From Niallia taxi (GTDB lineage: Bacteria > Bacillota > Bacilli > Bacillales > Cytobacillaceae), in the NCBI RefSeq assembly GCF_032818155.1, contig NZ_CP102589.1, forward strand, positions 3,768,001 through 3,832,000: 64,000 nucleotides of DNA, in the 5' to 3' direction. Shown here piece by piece: positions 50,843 through 60,901 of the stretch; within the stretch, counting starts at the first letter, position 1, and every line of letters starts with the position of its first letter. The notes beneath the pieces were generated by a model that worked only from the letters and a program-made list of their open reading frames with translations, did not search any database and was not told the origin of the DNA. The position numbers and the translations under genes were made by a program.

Positions 50843-52565
50843 GGCTTGCCTCCTCCTTACCTAGCTGTGATTCTACTATTTTCTGGTACAATTTATTTTC
50901 CTTCAGCAGCTGATCATGAGGGGCATATGCAAGGATTTTGCCTTCCTCCATAAGCAGAATTCTGTTTGCCTTTCGGGCAGTTGAGATTTTTTGAGTTATT
51001 AACAGTGCCGTTGCATTGTATGTGGATATTGCTTGAAGCAGCTCTTTTTCTGTCTGCAAATCTAAAGCACTAGTACTATCATCTAAAAGGAGGATTTTCG
51101 GTTTCCTTACAAGTGCCCTCGCAATGGATAGCCTTTGTCTTTGACCACCAGATAAATTTATTCCCTTTTGTCCGATTCTAGTATCATACTTCATTGGAAG
51201 CTTCATAATCGTATCGTGTATTTGCGCGTCCTTAGCTGCCTTTACAATTTCATTGTCTGTGGCAAAAGGATTTCCCCAACGAATATTTTCTTTAATTGTT
51301 CCAGTAAACAATAAGGAAACCTGTGGAACATAGCCAATTTGCTTTCTTATGGAGTCAAGATTGTACTCTCTAATGTCTGTGCCATCAATATAAACTGCTC
51401 CCTTTGTCGGTTCATATAATCTTGGAATAAGCTGAAATAAAGTTGTTTTCCCTGCTCCCGTTATTCCCATAACAGCAACCACTTCATTTGGCTGGACAGT
51501 AAAGCTAATACCGGCAAGCACACTGTATTCAGTATTTGGATAAGCAAAAGCAACATCTTTGAATTCTAATTTCCCGTTTATTTCAAGCTGTTTTGAGGCA
51601 TTTCCATGTCCGCTGCTATCCTTTTCTTCTATGTCGAATACTTCCTGCAGCCTGTCTGCAGATGCCTTACAACGGGATACAACCATAATCAGCATGGTTA
51701 TGACAGATAAAGAAGAGGTTATTCTTAAGGAATAGTTTATGATTGCCACAACATCCCCAACCTGTGTTTGCCCTGCTGCAATTTGACCTGACCCTAACCA
51801 AAGAATAGCAATAATACATAAATTCATAATGAACAAAAGGAGTGGAACGGTAATTTCCATTAACCTTAGTGCCTTTTCTGTATTTCTTCTTAAGTCATCA
51901 CTGGCAAAAATAAATCTGTCTGTTTCAAACCGTTTTCGAACATATGCCTTAATCAGCTTTACGGCTGTTAAGTTTTCAAGCATAACATTGTTCACAAAGT
52001 CCAATTTCCCTTGTACTTTTTTAAACATCCTTCCGCCTTTGCGAATAACCCAAATAAACATTAGGATAATCACAGGAATTGTCACTGCAAGCAAAAGAGC
52101 TAGTCTTGCATTGACAACGAAGGACATGATGATTCCTCCAATTATTAATAATGGTGACCTTAACAGAAAACGCAGACCCATAAAAATCATATTCTGCAGC
52201 TGTGTAATATCATTTGTCAGCCTTGTTATTAAGGAAGAGCTGGCAAACTTGCTGCTGTTGGCAAATGTGAAGTATTGAATGATTGAGTAAAGCTCTTTTC
52301 GGAGACTGTAGCCAAAATTTTGGCTGACATGAGCGGAATAAAAAGTGTTAATAATGCCTGCAGCAAAAGCAAGCAGTGAAATGCCGACAAGGATGCTTCC
52401 CCAAAGAATAACTGTTTCTGTGTTTTCCTGTGCAAGACCATCATCAATAATTTTTGCCATGATAAGTGGCTGGACCAGCTCTACTGCAAGTTCTGTCAGC
52501 ATTAGAATTAGTGCAATGGCGATGCTGACTTGATATGTCCAAAGCCTTTTAAAAATTTTTGTCAT
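50835..52565 (-). CDS. ABC exporter half-transporter with degenerate Walker site (YfiB-like)
   Basis: The 576-residue partner also has six membrane segments followed by an ATPase. Its signature is canonical (LSGGQRQR), but Walker B has Asp in place of the catalytic Glu (LLLDDSTSALD) and the H-loop His is Gln (ITQKIST). Together with the other subunit this gives one competent and one degenerate ATP site, the classic layout of heterodimeric exporters. The ATG follows AGGAGGAG. Confidence 0.87.
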   Translation of the reverse strand: MTKIFKRLWTYQVSIAIALILMLTELAVELVQPLIMAKIIDDGLAQENTETVILWGSILVGISLLAFAAGIINTFYSAHVSQNFGYSLRKELYSIIQYFTFANSSKFASSSLITRLTNDITQLQNMIFMGLRFLLRSPLLIIGGIIMSFVVNARLALLLAVTIPVIILMFIWVIRKGGRMFKKVQGKLDFVNNVMLENLTAVKLIKAYVRKRFETDRFIFASDDLRRNTEKALRLMEITVPLLLFIMNLCIIAILWLGSGQIAAGQTQVGDVVAIINYSLRITSSLSVITMLIMVVSRCKASADRLQEVFDIEEKDSSGHGNASKQLEINGKLEFKDVAFAYPNTEYSVLAGISFTVQPNEVVAVMGITGAGKTTLFQLIPRLYEPTKGAVYIDGTDIREYNLDSIRKQIGYVPQVSLLFTGTIKENIRWGNPFATDNEIVKAAKDAQIHDTIMKLPMKYDTRIGQKGINLSGGQRQRLSIARALVRKPKILLLDDSTSALDLQTEKELLQAISTYNATALLITQKISTARKANRILLMEEGKILAYAPHDQLLKENKLYQKIVESQLGKEEASHV

Positions 52566-52721
52566 TTTTCTCCTCCTGCCTTTTGCACATATAAATTAGC
52601 ATTTACGATTTCTTTAGGAAAACTAAATTTTGATATTATCATACCTCTTTTTCCATAAATAGAAAACATGGTTTGAGCATTGTCATAGTACTTTTTTTAA
52701 GGAGGAGAGAAAACTATTAAT

Positions 52722-52758
52722 GCAAAAAAAGACTGTAGAAACCATTCTACAGTCTTTT
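52722..52758 (-). terminator. Terminator of the peptide-transport operon
   Basis: A perfect 14-bp stem (about 52727-52740 with 52745-52758), preceded on the plus strand by an A run, ends the long operon on the minus strand. Confidence 0.88.
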
Positions 52759-52782
52759 CCTTAACTCTTAATTAAGTTTCAA

Positions 52783-54405
52783 TTATTCTGCTCCTGTCAT
52801 TGTCCACTTATACAGCTCATTATGGAAGCCAAATACCTTTGGACCGCCGACTGCAACGTCTTTTGAAATTGCTCCGAAGTCAAAGTCTGAATAAAGGGTG
52901 AATACTGGCAATTCCTTGCTCCAAATTGCTTGAAGCTCGTTGTAAATCTCTTTACGCTTCTCTGTATCTGGCTCTTGTTTACCAGCAAGCAGAAGCTTAT
53001 CAACCTCAGGATTACTGTAGTTTGTATAGTTGCTTGTAGCATTGCTTCCGTAAACAGTTGTTACGTCAGGATCGATTGTGTTCGTGAAGCCCATCAACAG
53101 CAAATCGAATTCGCCTGCTTTAGCTTTTGACATAATAGTTGGAAAATCATATGTTGTTGTATTAAGTTTTAAGCCAATTGCTTCTAGATTTTGAGCAATG
53201 ATGTCAGCTGATTGCTCACGGACTTTATTTCCGATAGGTACAACAAAGTCAATTGTTTTGTCAAAGTCCCATCCAGCTTCCTCAAGCAGTTGTTTTGCCT
53301 TTTCAGGATCATAAGTGTATGTTGCTAAATCCTTATCCAAGTATGGACTGATGGATGTATATGGTCCGTCGACAATCTCCCCCTCGCCCTTCAACAGCTG
53401 ATCAACAATTTTTTCACGGTCAATCGCATAAGCAAATGCTTGGCGGACTTTTTCATCCGTGATTTTTTCTGTGTTGAACATCATGTTTTGATAACCATAC
53501 GTTTTTTCTGTTTTTGTTGTTACATTTTCAAAACCCTTCACTGTATCAAAATCCTGTACAGCAATCTTACCAATACCACCGGCAGCATTCATTTGAATTT
53601 CGCCTGTTTGAAGCTGTGCAACAAGATTTGCTGCAGGCATAATTTTCACGAACATTTTATCGAGTTGTACTTCACCTAAATAGTAATTATCATTCTTTTT
53701 ATATTCTACATATTGGTCTTTAGCATATTGTACGAACTTGAATGGTCCATTTGTTACAGTTGGTTTTTGCATGAATGGATCCTTTTGTAAGTCTTCTGGA
53801 GCTACATCCTTTAATACATGCTCTGGAAGAATCATAAACTTAGAGCCAAGCTGTTCTTTTACCATGTTTGGATCAACTGGCGTTTTTGTTTTAAATTGGA
53901 TTGTTTTGTCGTCAACAATTGTTAATGATGGTATCTCCGTAACGCCTTCCGGGAATTTCCCACTTTCGTTCAATCCGTCAATAATCGTCAAATATGTTCC
54001 TATTGCTGTTTCTGTTTTAGGGTTTGCAACAAGATTCATTGTAAATGCAACGTCATTTGCAGTTACTGGTGTGCCGTCAGACCATTCTGCTTTCTCATTC
54101 AACTTAATTGTGAATGTTTGATTATCTTCTGTTTCAAATGAATCTGCAAGCTTAGGAGTAAACTCCAGTGGCCCTGTCATTTCCAAAAATGTATCGAACA
54201 TAAATTTTTCCAGCCATGAAGCCGCAATATCGGATGAGTTAATAGGGTTGAAGCTGACTGGAGCATTTACTAGTCCAATATACATTGTATTGCCTTTAGA
54301 TCCCCCTGAGTTTGTTCCAGTGTTTGCCACACCAGAACAAGCTGTCAATAAAAGCAGGAGCGCAATCGTGAATAAGCCTAATCCTTTTCTGAATACATTC
54401 TTCAT
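52783..54405 (-). CDS. Peptide/oligopeptide ABC transporter, substrate-binding lipoprotein
   Basis: The 540-residue lipoprotein has a signal peptide with lipobox LTAC (Cys23) and an SBP_bac_5 domain, for example KLNEKAEWSDGTPVTANDVAFT near residue 100 and the RQAFAYAIDREKIV segment. It binds peptides or related compounds outside the membrane. It is the last gene of the operon, as is usual for appA-type layouts. The ATG follows the usual AG-rich site. Confidence 0.88.
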   Translation of the reverse strand: MKNVFRKGLGLFTIALLLLLTACSGVANTGTNSGGSKGNTMYIGLVNAPVSFNPINSSDIAASWLEKFMFDTFLEMTGPLEFTPKLADSFETEDNQTFTIKLNEKAEWSDGTPVTANDVAFTMNLVANPKTETAIGTYLTIIDGLNESGKFPEGVTEIPSLTIVDDKTIQFKTKTPVDPNMVKEQLGSKFMILPEHVLKDVAPEDLQKDPFMQKPTVTNGPFKFVQYAKDQYVEYKKNDNYYLGEVQLDKMFVKIMPAANLVAQLQTGEIQMNAAGGIGKIAVQDFDTVKGFENVTTKTEKTYGYQNMMFNTEKITDEKVRQAFAYAIDREKIVDQLLKGEGEIVDGPYTSISPYLDKDLATYTYDPEKAKQLLEEAGWDFDKTIDFVVPIGNKVREQSADIIAQNLEAIGLKLNTTTYDFPTIMSKAKAGEFDLLLMGFTNTIDPDVTTVYGSNATSNYTNYSNPEVDKLLLAGKQEPDTEKRKEIYNELQAIWSKELPVFTLYSDFDFGAISKDVAVGGPKVFGFHNELYKWTMTGAE

Positions 54406-54454
54406 CTGTTTTCCCCCATTTATCTATAGAATGTGAATCATATATTCTCATCAC

Positions 54455-55381
54455 TTACTTCAAGCTTTTTGGATCCATTGCATCACGCAGTCCGTCACCC
54501 ATGAAGTTAATGGATAGAACGGAAAGTAAAATCATGATACCTGGAGGAATCCACAGCCATGGCTGTGATGCCAATACCGTAATTGATTGTGCTTCAGTCA
54601 ACATATTTCCCCAGCTTGCTGTTGGCGGCTGAACCCCCATGCCGAGAAAGCTTAAGGAAGCCTCCATAATAATCGCAGAAGCAATACCGAATGTTGCATT
54701 TACTAGAATTGGAGCAATACAGTTTGGCAGTATGTGCTGGAACACGATTTTTGGTGTTGAAAATCCTAACGCGACTCCTGCCTTAACATAGTCCATTTCC
54801 TTAATGGAAAGAACGCTCCCTCTCACAAGCCTTGCAATGGACGGCCAGCCTAGCAGGCCTAAAACAAGGATAACGTTAATTAGCTTCGGTCCCATGATGC
54901 TTACCAAAACAAGGATAACCATTAAATATGGGAAAGACATGAATACATCTGTTAAGCGCATAATAACCATATCTACCCATTTACCAAAGTATCCGGCAAT
55001 TGCTCCTAACACTGTGCCAATGGCAACATAAATGGCAACAGCGCCAACACCTACGGATAAGGAGACTCTAGCAGCATATATAAGTCTGCTGAATAAATCT
55101 CTGCCTACCTCGTCTGTTCCAAGTAAATGCTCTGAAGAAGGTGCTGCAGCGAACTCCCCTTCGACAGCATATGGATTATGGGGAGCGATAAGCGGAGCAA
55201 AGAGTGCCATCAGCACAATTAAACTGAAAATGATCATCCCGACAACTGCCAGCTTATGTTTAAAAAAACGTTTCGTTATTAGCTTTAAATAGCTTTCTTC
55301 ATTGCCCAACTCCTCTTTAACAGCAACAGGCATCTGATTAATCGGCAATTCTGTACCAAGTTTTGCGTTTGGTATACTCAT
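54455..55381 (-). CDS. Peptide ABC transporter permease, DppC/OppC type
   Basis: The 308-residue permease has six membrane segments, a hydrophilic N-terminus, and the EAA loop IKEMDYVKAGVALGFSTPKIVFQHILPN. The start at 55381 (MSIPNAKLG) follows a strong GGGGAGGAAG site; the longer frame would overlap the DppB-type gene by 29 bases. It pairs with the next upstream permease. Confidence 0.88.
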   Translation of the reverse strand: MSIPNAKLGTELPINQMPVAVKEELGNEESYLKLITKRFFKHKLAVVGMIIFSLIVLMALFAPLIAPHNPYAVEGEFAAAPSSEHLLGTDEVGRDLFSRLIYAARVSLSVGVGAVAIYVAIGTVLGAIAGYFGKWVDMVIMRLTDVFMSFPYLMVILVLVSIMGPKLINVILVLGLLGWPSIARLVRGSVLSIKEMDYVKAGVALGFSTPKIVFQHILPNCIAPILVNATFGIASAIIMEASLSFLGMGVQPPTASWGNMLTEAQSITVLASQPWLWIPPGIMILLSVLSINFMGDGLRDAMDPKSLK

Positions 55382-55397
55382 TCTACTTCCTCCCCCC

Positions 55398-56348
55398 CTA
55401 GCTATATTTGATGCGTGGATCGACAACAGAATAAAGAATATCTGTCAGCAAATTAGAGAACAACACCGCGAATGCTGCCAAGAAGTTAATCGCCATCAAT
55501 GTTGGATAGTCCCTGGAACTAATGGACTGTATCGTTAATTGACCTAAACCGGGCCATTGAAAAATCTGTTCTGTGACAACTGCACCGCCGATTAACACTG
55601 GTATTTCCATACCTATAATCGTAATAATGGGAATAAGAGCATTTTTCAAAGCATGCTTATTTGTGACAACAAACTCTTTTAGTCCTTTCGCTCTAGCTGT
55701 CCGCAAATAATCCTGCCCAAGCACTTCTAGCATGCTGCTTCTTACATAACGGACCGTGCTTCCTGCTATCCCTGTTCCTAATATGGCTGCCGGAAGCAGC
55801 AAATGTATAAATGTATCCATAAAGCCGCCCGTACTTCCTAATGTGAACATTCCACCAGTAGGGAGTATGCCCAGCACTAATGAAAATAAGTAGATTGCGC
55901 CAAGACCGAGGAAAAAGCTTGGGATGGAAACACCTAAAAAGGAAAATGTTGTTGTCAAATAATCAATCCAAGAATACTGTTTTGAGGCACTGAGAATTCC
56001 AATTGGAATCGCAATAATATAAGCAATGACAAGTGCTGCCCCCATCAGGAGTAATGTTGGACCAACTCTGTTCATGATTAAGTCAAGAACGGGTTCATAT
56101 GTTGTATAGGAAAAGCCAAAATCACCGTGAAGCAGGTTGCCAAGCCATCGGATATATTGGACATATATTGGATCGTTCAATCCGAGCGCTTCCTTTTTTG
56201 CTTCTGCATCTGCTTCTGTGGCATCCGGATTAAGGTACATGTCAACAGGGTTACCGGGTGCCATATTAATGATGAAAAAATTAAAAATTGTAACCCCAAA
56301 CAATACTGGAATGGCAATTAATACTCTTCTGATAATGTACTGTAGCAT
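55398..56348 (-). CDS. Peptide ABC transporter permease, DppB/OppB type
   Basis: The 316-residue permease has the typical N-terminus MLQYIIRRVLIAIPVLFGVTIFNFFI, six membrane segments, and the EAA loop VLGQDYLRTARAKGLKEFVVTNKHALKNALIP. With the DppC-type protein it makes the transmembrane channel. It lies 20 bases after the ATPase gene. No defect seen. Confidence 0.9.
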   Translation of the reverse strand: MLQYIIRRVLIAIPVLFGVTIFNFFIINMAPGNPVDMYLNPDATEADAEAKKEALGLNDPIYVQYIRWLGNLLHGDFGFSYTTYEPVLDLIMNRVGPTLLLMGAALVIAYIIAIPIGILSASKQYSWIDYLTTTFSFLGVSIPSFFLGLGAIYLFSLVLGILPTGGMFTLGSTGGFMDTFIHLLLPAAILGTGIAGSTVRYVRSSMLEVLGQDYLRTARAKGLKEFVVTNKHALKNALIPIITIIGMEIPVLIGGAVVTEQIFQWPGLGQLTIQSISSRDYPTLMAINFLAAFAVLFSNLLTDILYSVVDPRIKYS

Positions 56349-56368
56349 TTATGAGCTCCCTCCCTTGT

Positions 56369-57382
56369 TTATGATAGTGGAAAATGACAGGCTACCGTAT
56401 GGTTATCCCCGCTCAAAACAGGCTCCTTTTCTTTACAAATACTTGCCGCAAATGGACATCTCGTATGGAATCTGCAGCCTTTAGGAGGATTTGCCGGACT
56501 TGGTACATCACCTTCAACTACAATGCGCTCTCTATTTCGTAAATGCGGGTTTGGAATCGGATAGGCGCTTAATAATGCTTGTGTATATGGATGCTTTGGT
56601 TTCGAGAATATATCTGCCGTTTTACCAAGCTCAACGATTTTCCCAAGGTACATGACAGCGATTCTGTCACTAATATATTTGACTGCACCAAGACCGTGGG
56701 CAATGAACAGATACGTTAAATTGAATTCCTTTTGCAAATCCTTGAGCAGGTTCAGCACTTGTGCCTGGATAGAAACATCCAGTGCAGACACAGGCTCATC
56801 ACAAACAATCAATTTCGGATTCAGCATTAGCGCCCGGGCTATTCCAATTCTTTGTCGCTGTCCACCTGAAAACTCATGCGGGTATCTGCCTTTATGAAAC
56901 TTTGTTAATCCAACTGTCTCTAGCATTTGATCGACCTTTTTGCTGACCTCTTCCTTAGAGGCAAGCTTATGTGCCAAAAGCGGCTCTGCCAAAAGGTCCC
57001 CAATTCTTTTACGCGGATTTAGAGAGGAATAGGGATCTTGGAAAATGATTTGCATTTGTGTCCTGATTTTCCGCAATTCTCCTTTACTTAAGTCCGCCAT
57101 ATCTTTTCCTTCAAACAGCACACTCCCTTCAGTAGGAGGGTCCAGCTTTACAATTGCTCTGCCTGTCGTAGATTTGCCGCAGCCTGATTCCCCAACAAGT
57201 GAAATTGTTTCACCTGGATAGATAGAAAAATCTAGTCCGTCTACTGCTTTTACGTGACCTACTGTTTTAGATAAAACTCCTTTTTTGATTGGATAATATT
57301 TTTTGAGATTTTTAATTTCCAAAAGAGGCTCACTTAATTGTCCTAATATTCCGTCTTTTTTAGGTAAAGTTATCATGCTCAT
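56369..57382 (-). CDS. Peptide ABC transporter ATPase, OppF/DppF type
   Basis: The 337-residue ATPase has Walker A GESGCGKST, signature FSGGQRQRIG, Walker B IVCDEPVSALDVS and a C-terminal oligopeptide domain with the Cys motif CRFHTRCPFA expected to hold an iron-sulfur cluster or zinc. The start overlaps the OppD-type stop by four bases. Intact. Confidence 0.9.
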   Translation of the reverse strand: MSMITLPKKDGILGQLSEPLLEIKNLKKYYPIKKGVLSKTVGHVKAVDGLDFSIYPGETISLVGESGCGKSTTGRAIVKLDPPTEGSVLFEGKDMADLSKGELRKIRTQMQIIFQDPYSSLNPRKRIGDLLAEPLLAHKLASKEEVSKKVDQMLETVGLTKFHKGRYPHEFSGGQRQRIGIARALMLNPKLIVCDEPVSALDVSIQAQVLNLLKDLQKEFNLTYLFIAHGLGAVKYISDRIAVMYLGKIVELGKTADIFSKPKHPYTQALLSAYPIPNPHLRNRERIVVEGDVPSPANPPKGCRFHTRCPFAASICKEKEPVLSGDNHTVACHFPLS

Positions 57383-58404
57383 ACGTTTACCTCGCTTCCA
57401 CTAGTATGTGTTCTTGTCTTGCTGCCTACTTCCTCATAAAGCCAGCATCTCACTTTATGATTACTGTTGCCATCAACAGCTAAATGGGGAGGTCTGTCAG
57501 TTACGCATTTTTCCGTGGCATACGGACATCTTGTATGAAAGCGGCACCCCTTTGGCATTTGCTGCAATGTCGGTACGGAACCTGGAATCGAATAAAGCTT
57601 TTGGTCTGAATCGTATTCCAAATGTGGTATGGATTCAATCAAGCCCTTCGTATAAGGATGCTTCGGTTCATCAAATAATGTAAACACATCAGCCTCTTCT
57701 ACAACCTGCCCTGCATACATGACAATTACTTTATCAGCCATTTCAGCGATAACGCCTAAGTCATGGGTGATCATCATAATAGATGTATTTGATTCCTTTT
57801 TTAAGCTTTTCATCAATTCAAGGATTTGAGCTTGGATTGTTACATCAAGGGCTGTTGTCGGCTCATCTGCAATCAGCAGCTTCGGCTTGCACGACAACGC
57901 CATTGCAATCATAACCCTCTGTCTCATCCCCCCTGAAAGAGAATGGGGATATTCATCAATGATTACTTCTGCTCTTGGTATTCCCACCTTCTGAAGCATT
58001 TCGACCGCATACTTCTTTGCTTCTTTTGCACTGTAATCCATATGCAGACGAATCAATTCAACCATTTGGTTTCCTATTGTGAAGACAGGATTTAAGGATG
58101 TCATCGGCTCCTGAAAGATCATGGATATTTCATTGCCGCGGACCTTTCGCATTTCTGCTTCCGAGACCTGTGCCAAGTCCTTGCCATTCAGCTTAATAGA
58201 GCCTTTCTTTATAAAACCATGTGTTCCTAGAAGTCTCATGATAGATAAAGAAGTAACACTTTTTCCGCAGCCAGATTCACCCACAATTCCGATTGTCTCA
58301 CCAGGCTCCAACTGGAAAGTCACTTCTTCGACAGAAATGACTTCCCCCTTATCTGTTTTAAAAGCCGTTTGCAGTTTATCTACTTCTAAGATATTGTTCC
58401 CCAT
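57379..58404 (-). CDS. Peptide ABC transporter ATPase, OppD/DppD type
   Basis: The 341-residue ATPase has Walker A GESGCGKSV, signature LSGGMRQRVM, Walker B LIADEPTTALDVT and the C-terminal CRFHTRCPYA motif. It partners the OppF-type ATPase. It follows the second amidohydrolase by 25 bases, so import and hydrolysis genes are linked in one operon. Confidence 0.9.
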   Translation of the reverse strand: MGNNILEVDKLQTAFKTDKGEVISVEEVTFQLEPGETIGIVGESGCGKSVTSLSIMRLLGTHGFIKKGSIKLNGKDLAQVSEAEMRKVRGNEISMIFQEPMTSLNPVFTIGNQMVELIRLHMDYSAKEAKKYAVEMLQKVGIPRAEVIIDEYPHSLSGGMRQRVMIAMALSCKPKLLIADEPTTALDVTIQAQILELMKSLKKESNTSIMMITHDLGVIAEMADKVIVMYAGQVVEEADVFTLFDEPKHPYTKGLIESIPHLEYDSDQKLYSIPGSVPTLQQMPKGCRFHTRCPYATEKCVTDRPPHLAVDGNSNHKVRCWLYEEVGSKTRTHTSGSEVNV

Positions 58405-58429
58405 TCTTCCCCCTCCAGTTTTAGTTCAT

Positions 58430-59644
58430 TTATATAGTAGAAGATTCTACTAATGCACCAGCCTTTTCTGGATTGATATAATAATCGACAAGACTCAAGA
58501 AAATCTTAGCTGTATCGAGCATCGCTCTCTCATCAAATGTAAACATTGGATGATGATGCGGATAAACAGCACCAATTTCTTCATTTCTGGCACCAACTGA
58601 AAAGAAAGTTCCTGGTCTATGCTGAAGATAATAGGCAAAATCTTCGCCGCCCATCCCTGGCTTAATAATTTCCACAAGCTTCTGTTCTGGTAAATTTGCT
58701 TTAACGCATTCTACTAGAATATCAGTCTCTTCCTTCGTATTCACAGTCGAAGGATAGCCCCTTGTATAGTTAAATTCATAGGTAGCATGAAACGCCTTGC
58801 ACACTCCACTAATTAGCTCATCCATTTCTTTTTCAATAAGATCACGAACATCGTCGTCAAAAGTTCGGACTGTGCCTGTCAATTCTGCAGTGTCAGCAAT
58901 AACATTTCCTGCGTTTCCGGCATGGAATGACCCGATTGAAATGACAGCTGGTTTTTGCGGATTAACACGGCGGCTGACAATATGCTTCAATTGGTTAGCG
59001 ATTTGCGCCCCAATTGCAATGGAATCAATAGTTTGGTGTGGTGATGCTCCGTGACCACCCTTGCCTTGAAGCTTTAATTCAAAAGTATCACTTGCAGCAG
59101 ATGTAGGGCCAACTCCGTATAGCACCTCTCCGAGAGCATTTCCTGAAGCAAGATGTGCTCCAAACACAACGTCTACTCCATCCAAGCATCCGTCTTCAAT
59201 CATTGTGATTGCGCCTCCTGGCGGGAGTTCCTCTGCATGCTGATGGAGAAGAACAATATTGCCAGCAAGATGTTCCTTATTGTCATTCAGCACCTTAGCT
59301 ACAGCAAGCAATGTTGCTGTATGGCCATCATGTCCACATGCATGCATAACGCCATCGATTTTTGATTTGAAAGGAACTTCCTTCTCATCCTGGATTGGTA
59401 ATGCATCAAAGTCTGCTCTTAACGCAATGGTTTTTCCCGGCTTTGATCCATAGATTTTCCCAACAACTCCATTTCCTCCAACATTCCTTCGTACTTCGAT
59501 TCCGAAGCTCTCCAGCAGATCTCCAATCATCTTGCTCGTGTTCGCTTCTTGAAAGGAAAGCTCAGGATTTTCGTGCAAATGCCGTCTCCATTCCACCATA
59601 GAATCATACATTGCTTCTATTTCCTCATACCATTTGCTTAACAT
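58430..59644 (-). CDS. M20 family amidohydrolase, second copy
   Basis: The 404-residue enzyme has the M20D (HipO/aminoacylase) motifs: ALRADFDALPIQDE, HACGHDGHTATLL with the metal-binding His, and QHAEELPPGG with the catalytic Glu. The GKGGHGASPH stretch is in the dimerisation domain. It removes acyl groups from N-acyl amino acids or similar amides. It is a tandem paralogue of the gene upstream. Substrate is not known. Confidence 0.88.
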   Translation of the reverse strand: MLSKWYEEIEAMYDSMVEWRRHLHENPELSFQEANTSKMIGDLLESFGIEVRRNVGGNGVVGKIYGSKPGKTIALRADFDALPIQDEKEVPFKSKIDGVMHACGHDGHTATLLAVAKVLNDNKEHLAGNIVLLHQHAEELPPGGAITMIEDGCLDGVDVVFGAHLASGNALGEVLYGVGPTSAASDTFELKLQGKGGHGASPHQTIDSIAIGAQIANQLKHIVSRRVNPQKPAVISIGSFHAGNAGNVIADTAELTGTVRTFDDDVRDLIEKEMDELISGVCKAFHATYEFNYTRGYPSTVNTKEETDILVECVKANLPEQKLVEIIKPGMGGEDFAYYLQHRPGTFFSVGARNEEIGAVYPHHHPMFTFDERAMLDTAKIFLSLVDYYINPEKAGALVESSTI

Positions 59645-59695
59645 TGCAGATCACTCCCATCCATTATTTTTGATCTTTGCTTGATATTGATTTTC

Positions 59696-60901
59696 TTATT
59701 GAACGGCTTCGGCCACCTCTTCTTCCGATTTCACAGCAATATAGTGGTCAACAATACTCAAAAATGCTTTACCTGCATAAATCATCGCTTTCTCATCAAA
59801 ATCAAACATTGGATGGTGGTGCGGGTAGCTTTGCTCCCCTTCTACTCTTGCACCAGTGTGAAAGAACATACCTGGCTTTTCTAAAAGATAGTAGGAAAAA
59901 TCCTCTGCGCCCATGATTGGTGAAGACCTGACTATCATCTCTTTATCTAAGCTGTCTGCAATTGCCTTTTCAAAAACAGCCACTTCCTCTTCATGATTAA
60001 ATACTGCAGGATAACCCTTTATGTAATTCACTTCACAAGTTGCCTGCATACTTTCGCAAATCCCTTCTGCCATCAAGCGTATTTCTTCTTCCATAAATAC
60101 ACGCAGATCCTTATCAAGTGTTCTTACCGTTCCAGTCAATGTTGCCTTTGACGCGATAACATTTTTGGCATTACCGCTGTGGAAGGAACCGACTGACAGC
60201 ACAACCGGATTTAACGGGTCCACTCTGCGGCTTGCAATAAATTGCAGCTGTGTGACAAGGGCAGTTCCAACAGCAATGGCATCGACTGTCTCATGTGGTG
60301 AAGAGCCATGTCCCCCTTTGCCTGTTACCGTTATTTCAAATGCATCAGCTGCCGCTTGTGAATAGCCTGGTTTGCAATAATATTTTCCTAATTCACTCAA
60401 GCTGGAAAGATGCGCTCCAAATACTACATCGACTCCTTCTAGGCAGTCATCCTCAATCATTGCTTTTGCTCCTCCTGGCGAAAGCTCCTCTGCATGCTGG
60501 TGCAGCAGCACAACATTGCCTGCGATACTTTCCCTGTTATCCTGAAGTACCTTGGCTACAGCAAGCAATGTGGCAGTATGTCCATCATGTCCACAAGCAT
60601 GCATGACTCCGTCTACCTTTGATTTATAGGAAACTTCCTTTTCATCCTGGATTGGCAGTGCATCGAAATCTGCTCGGAGCGCAATTGTTTTTCCTGGTTT
60701 AGCACCATAAATCTTGCCAACTACACCTCTTCCACCTACATTGCGTCTCACTTCAATTCCAAATCCCTCTAGGATATCCGCAATCATCTTCGGGGTTTCT
60801 ACCTCTTGAAACGAAAGTTCTGGATACTGATGCATATGTCTTCTCCACTCCACCATCTGATCAAACATACCTTCTAGTTCTTCATGCCAATTTTGTAACA
60901 T
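59696..60901 (-). CDS. M20 family amidohydrolase, first copy
   Basis: The 401-residue M20D enzyme has the same motifs as its neighbour (HACGHDGHTATLL, QHAEELSPGG, GKGGHGSSPH), roughly two-thirds identical by eye over the N-terminal half. It is the first gene of the operon. The start at 60901 (MLQNWHEEL) follows TAGGAGGGA; the longer frame adds 11 residues without a site. A possible TATAAT-type -10 lies near 60970-60980. Confidence 0.88.
   Translation of the reverse strand: MLQNWHEELEGMFDQMVEWRRHMHQYPELSFQEVETPKMIADILEGFGIEVRRNVGGRGVVGKIYGAKPGKTIALRADFDALPIQDEKEVSYKSKVDGVMHACGHDGHTATLLAVAKVLQDNRESIAGNVVLLHQHAEELSPGGAKAMIEDDCLEGVDVVFGAHLSSLSELGKYYCKPGYSQAAADAFEITVTGKGGHGSSPHETVDAIAVGTALVTQLQFIASRRVDPLNPVVLSVGSFHSGNAKNVIASKATLTGTVRTLDKDLRVFMEEEIRLMAEGICESMQATCEVNYIKGYPAVFNHEEEVAVFEKAIADSLDKEMIVRSSPIMGAEDFSYYLLEKPGMFFHTGARVEGEQSYPHHHPMFDFDEKAMIYAGKAFLSIVDHYIAVKSEEEVAEAVQ

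Noticed and set aside
52720..52764. 14-codon plus-strand frame after AAGGAGGAG
   Set aside because: The ribosome site is too far from its ATG and the frame is only the terminator hairpin.
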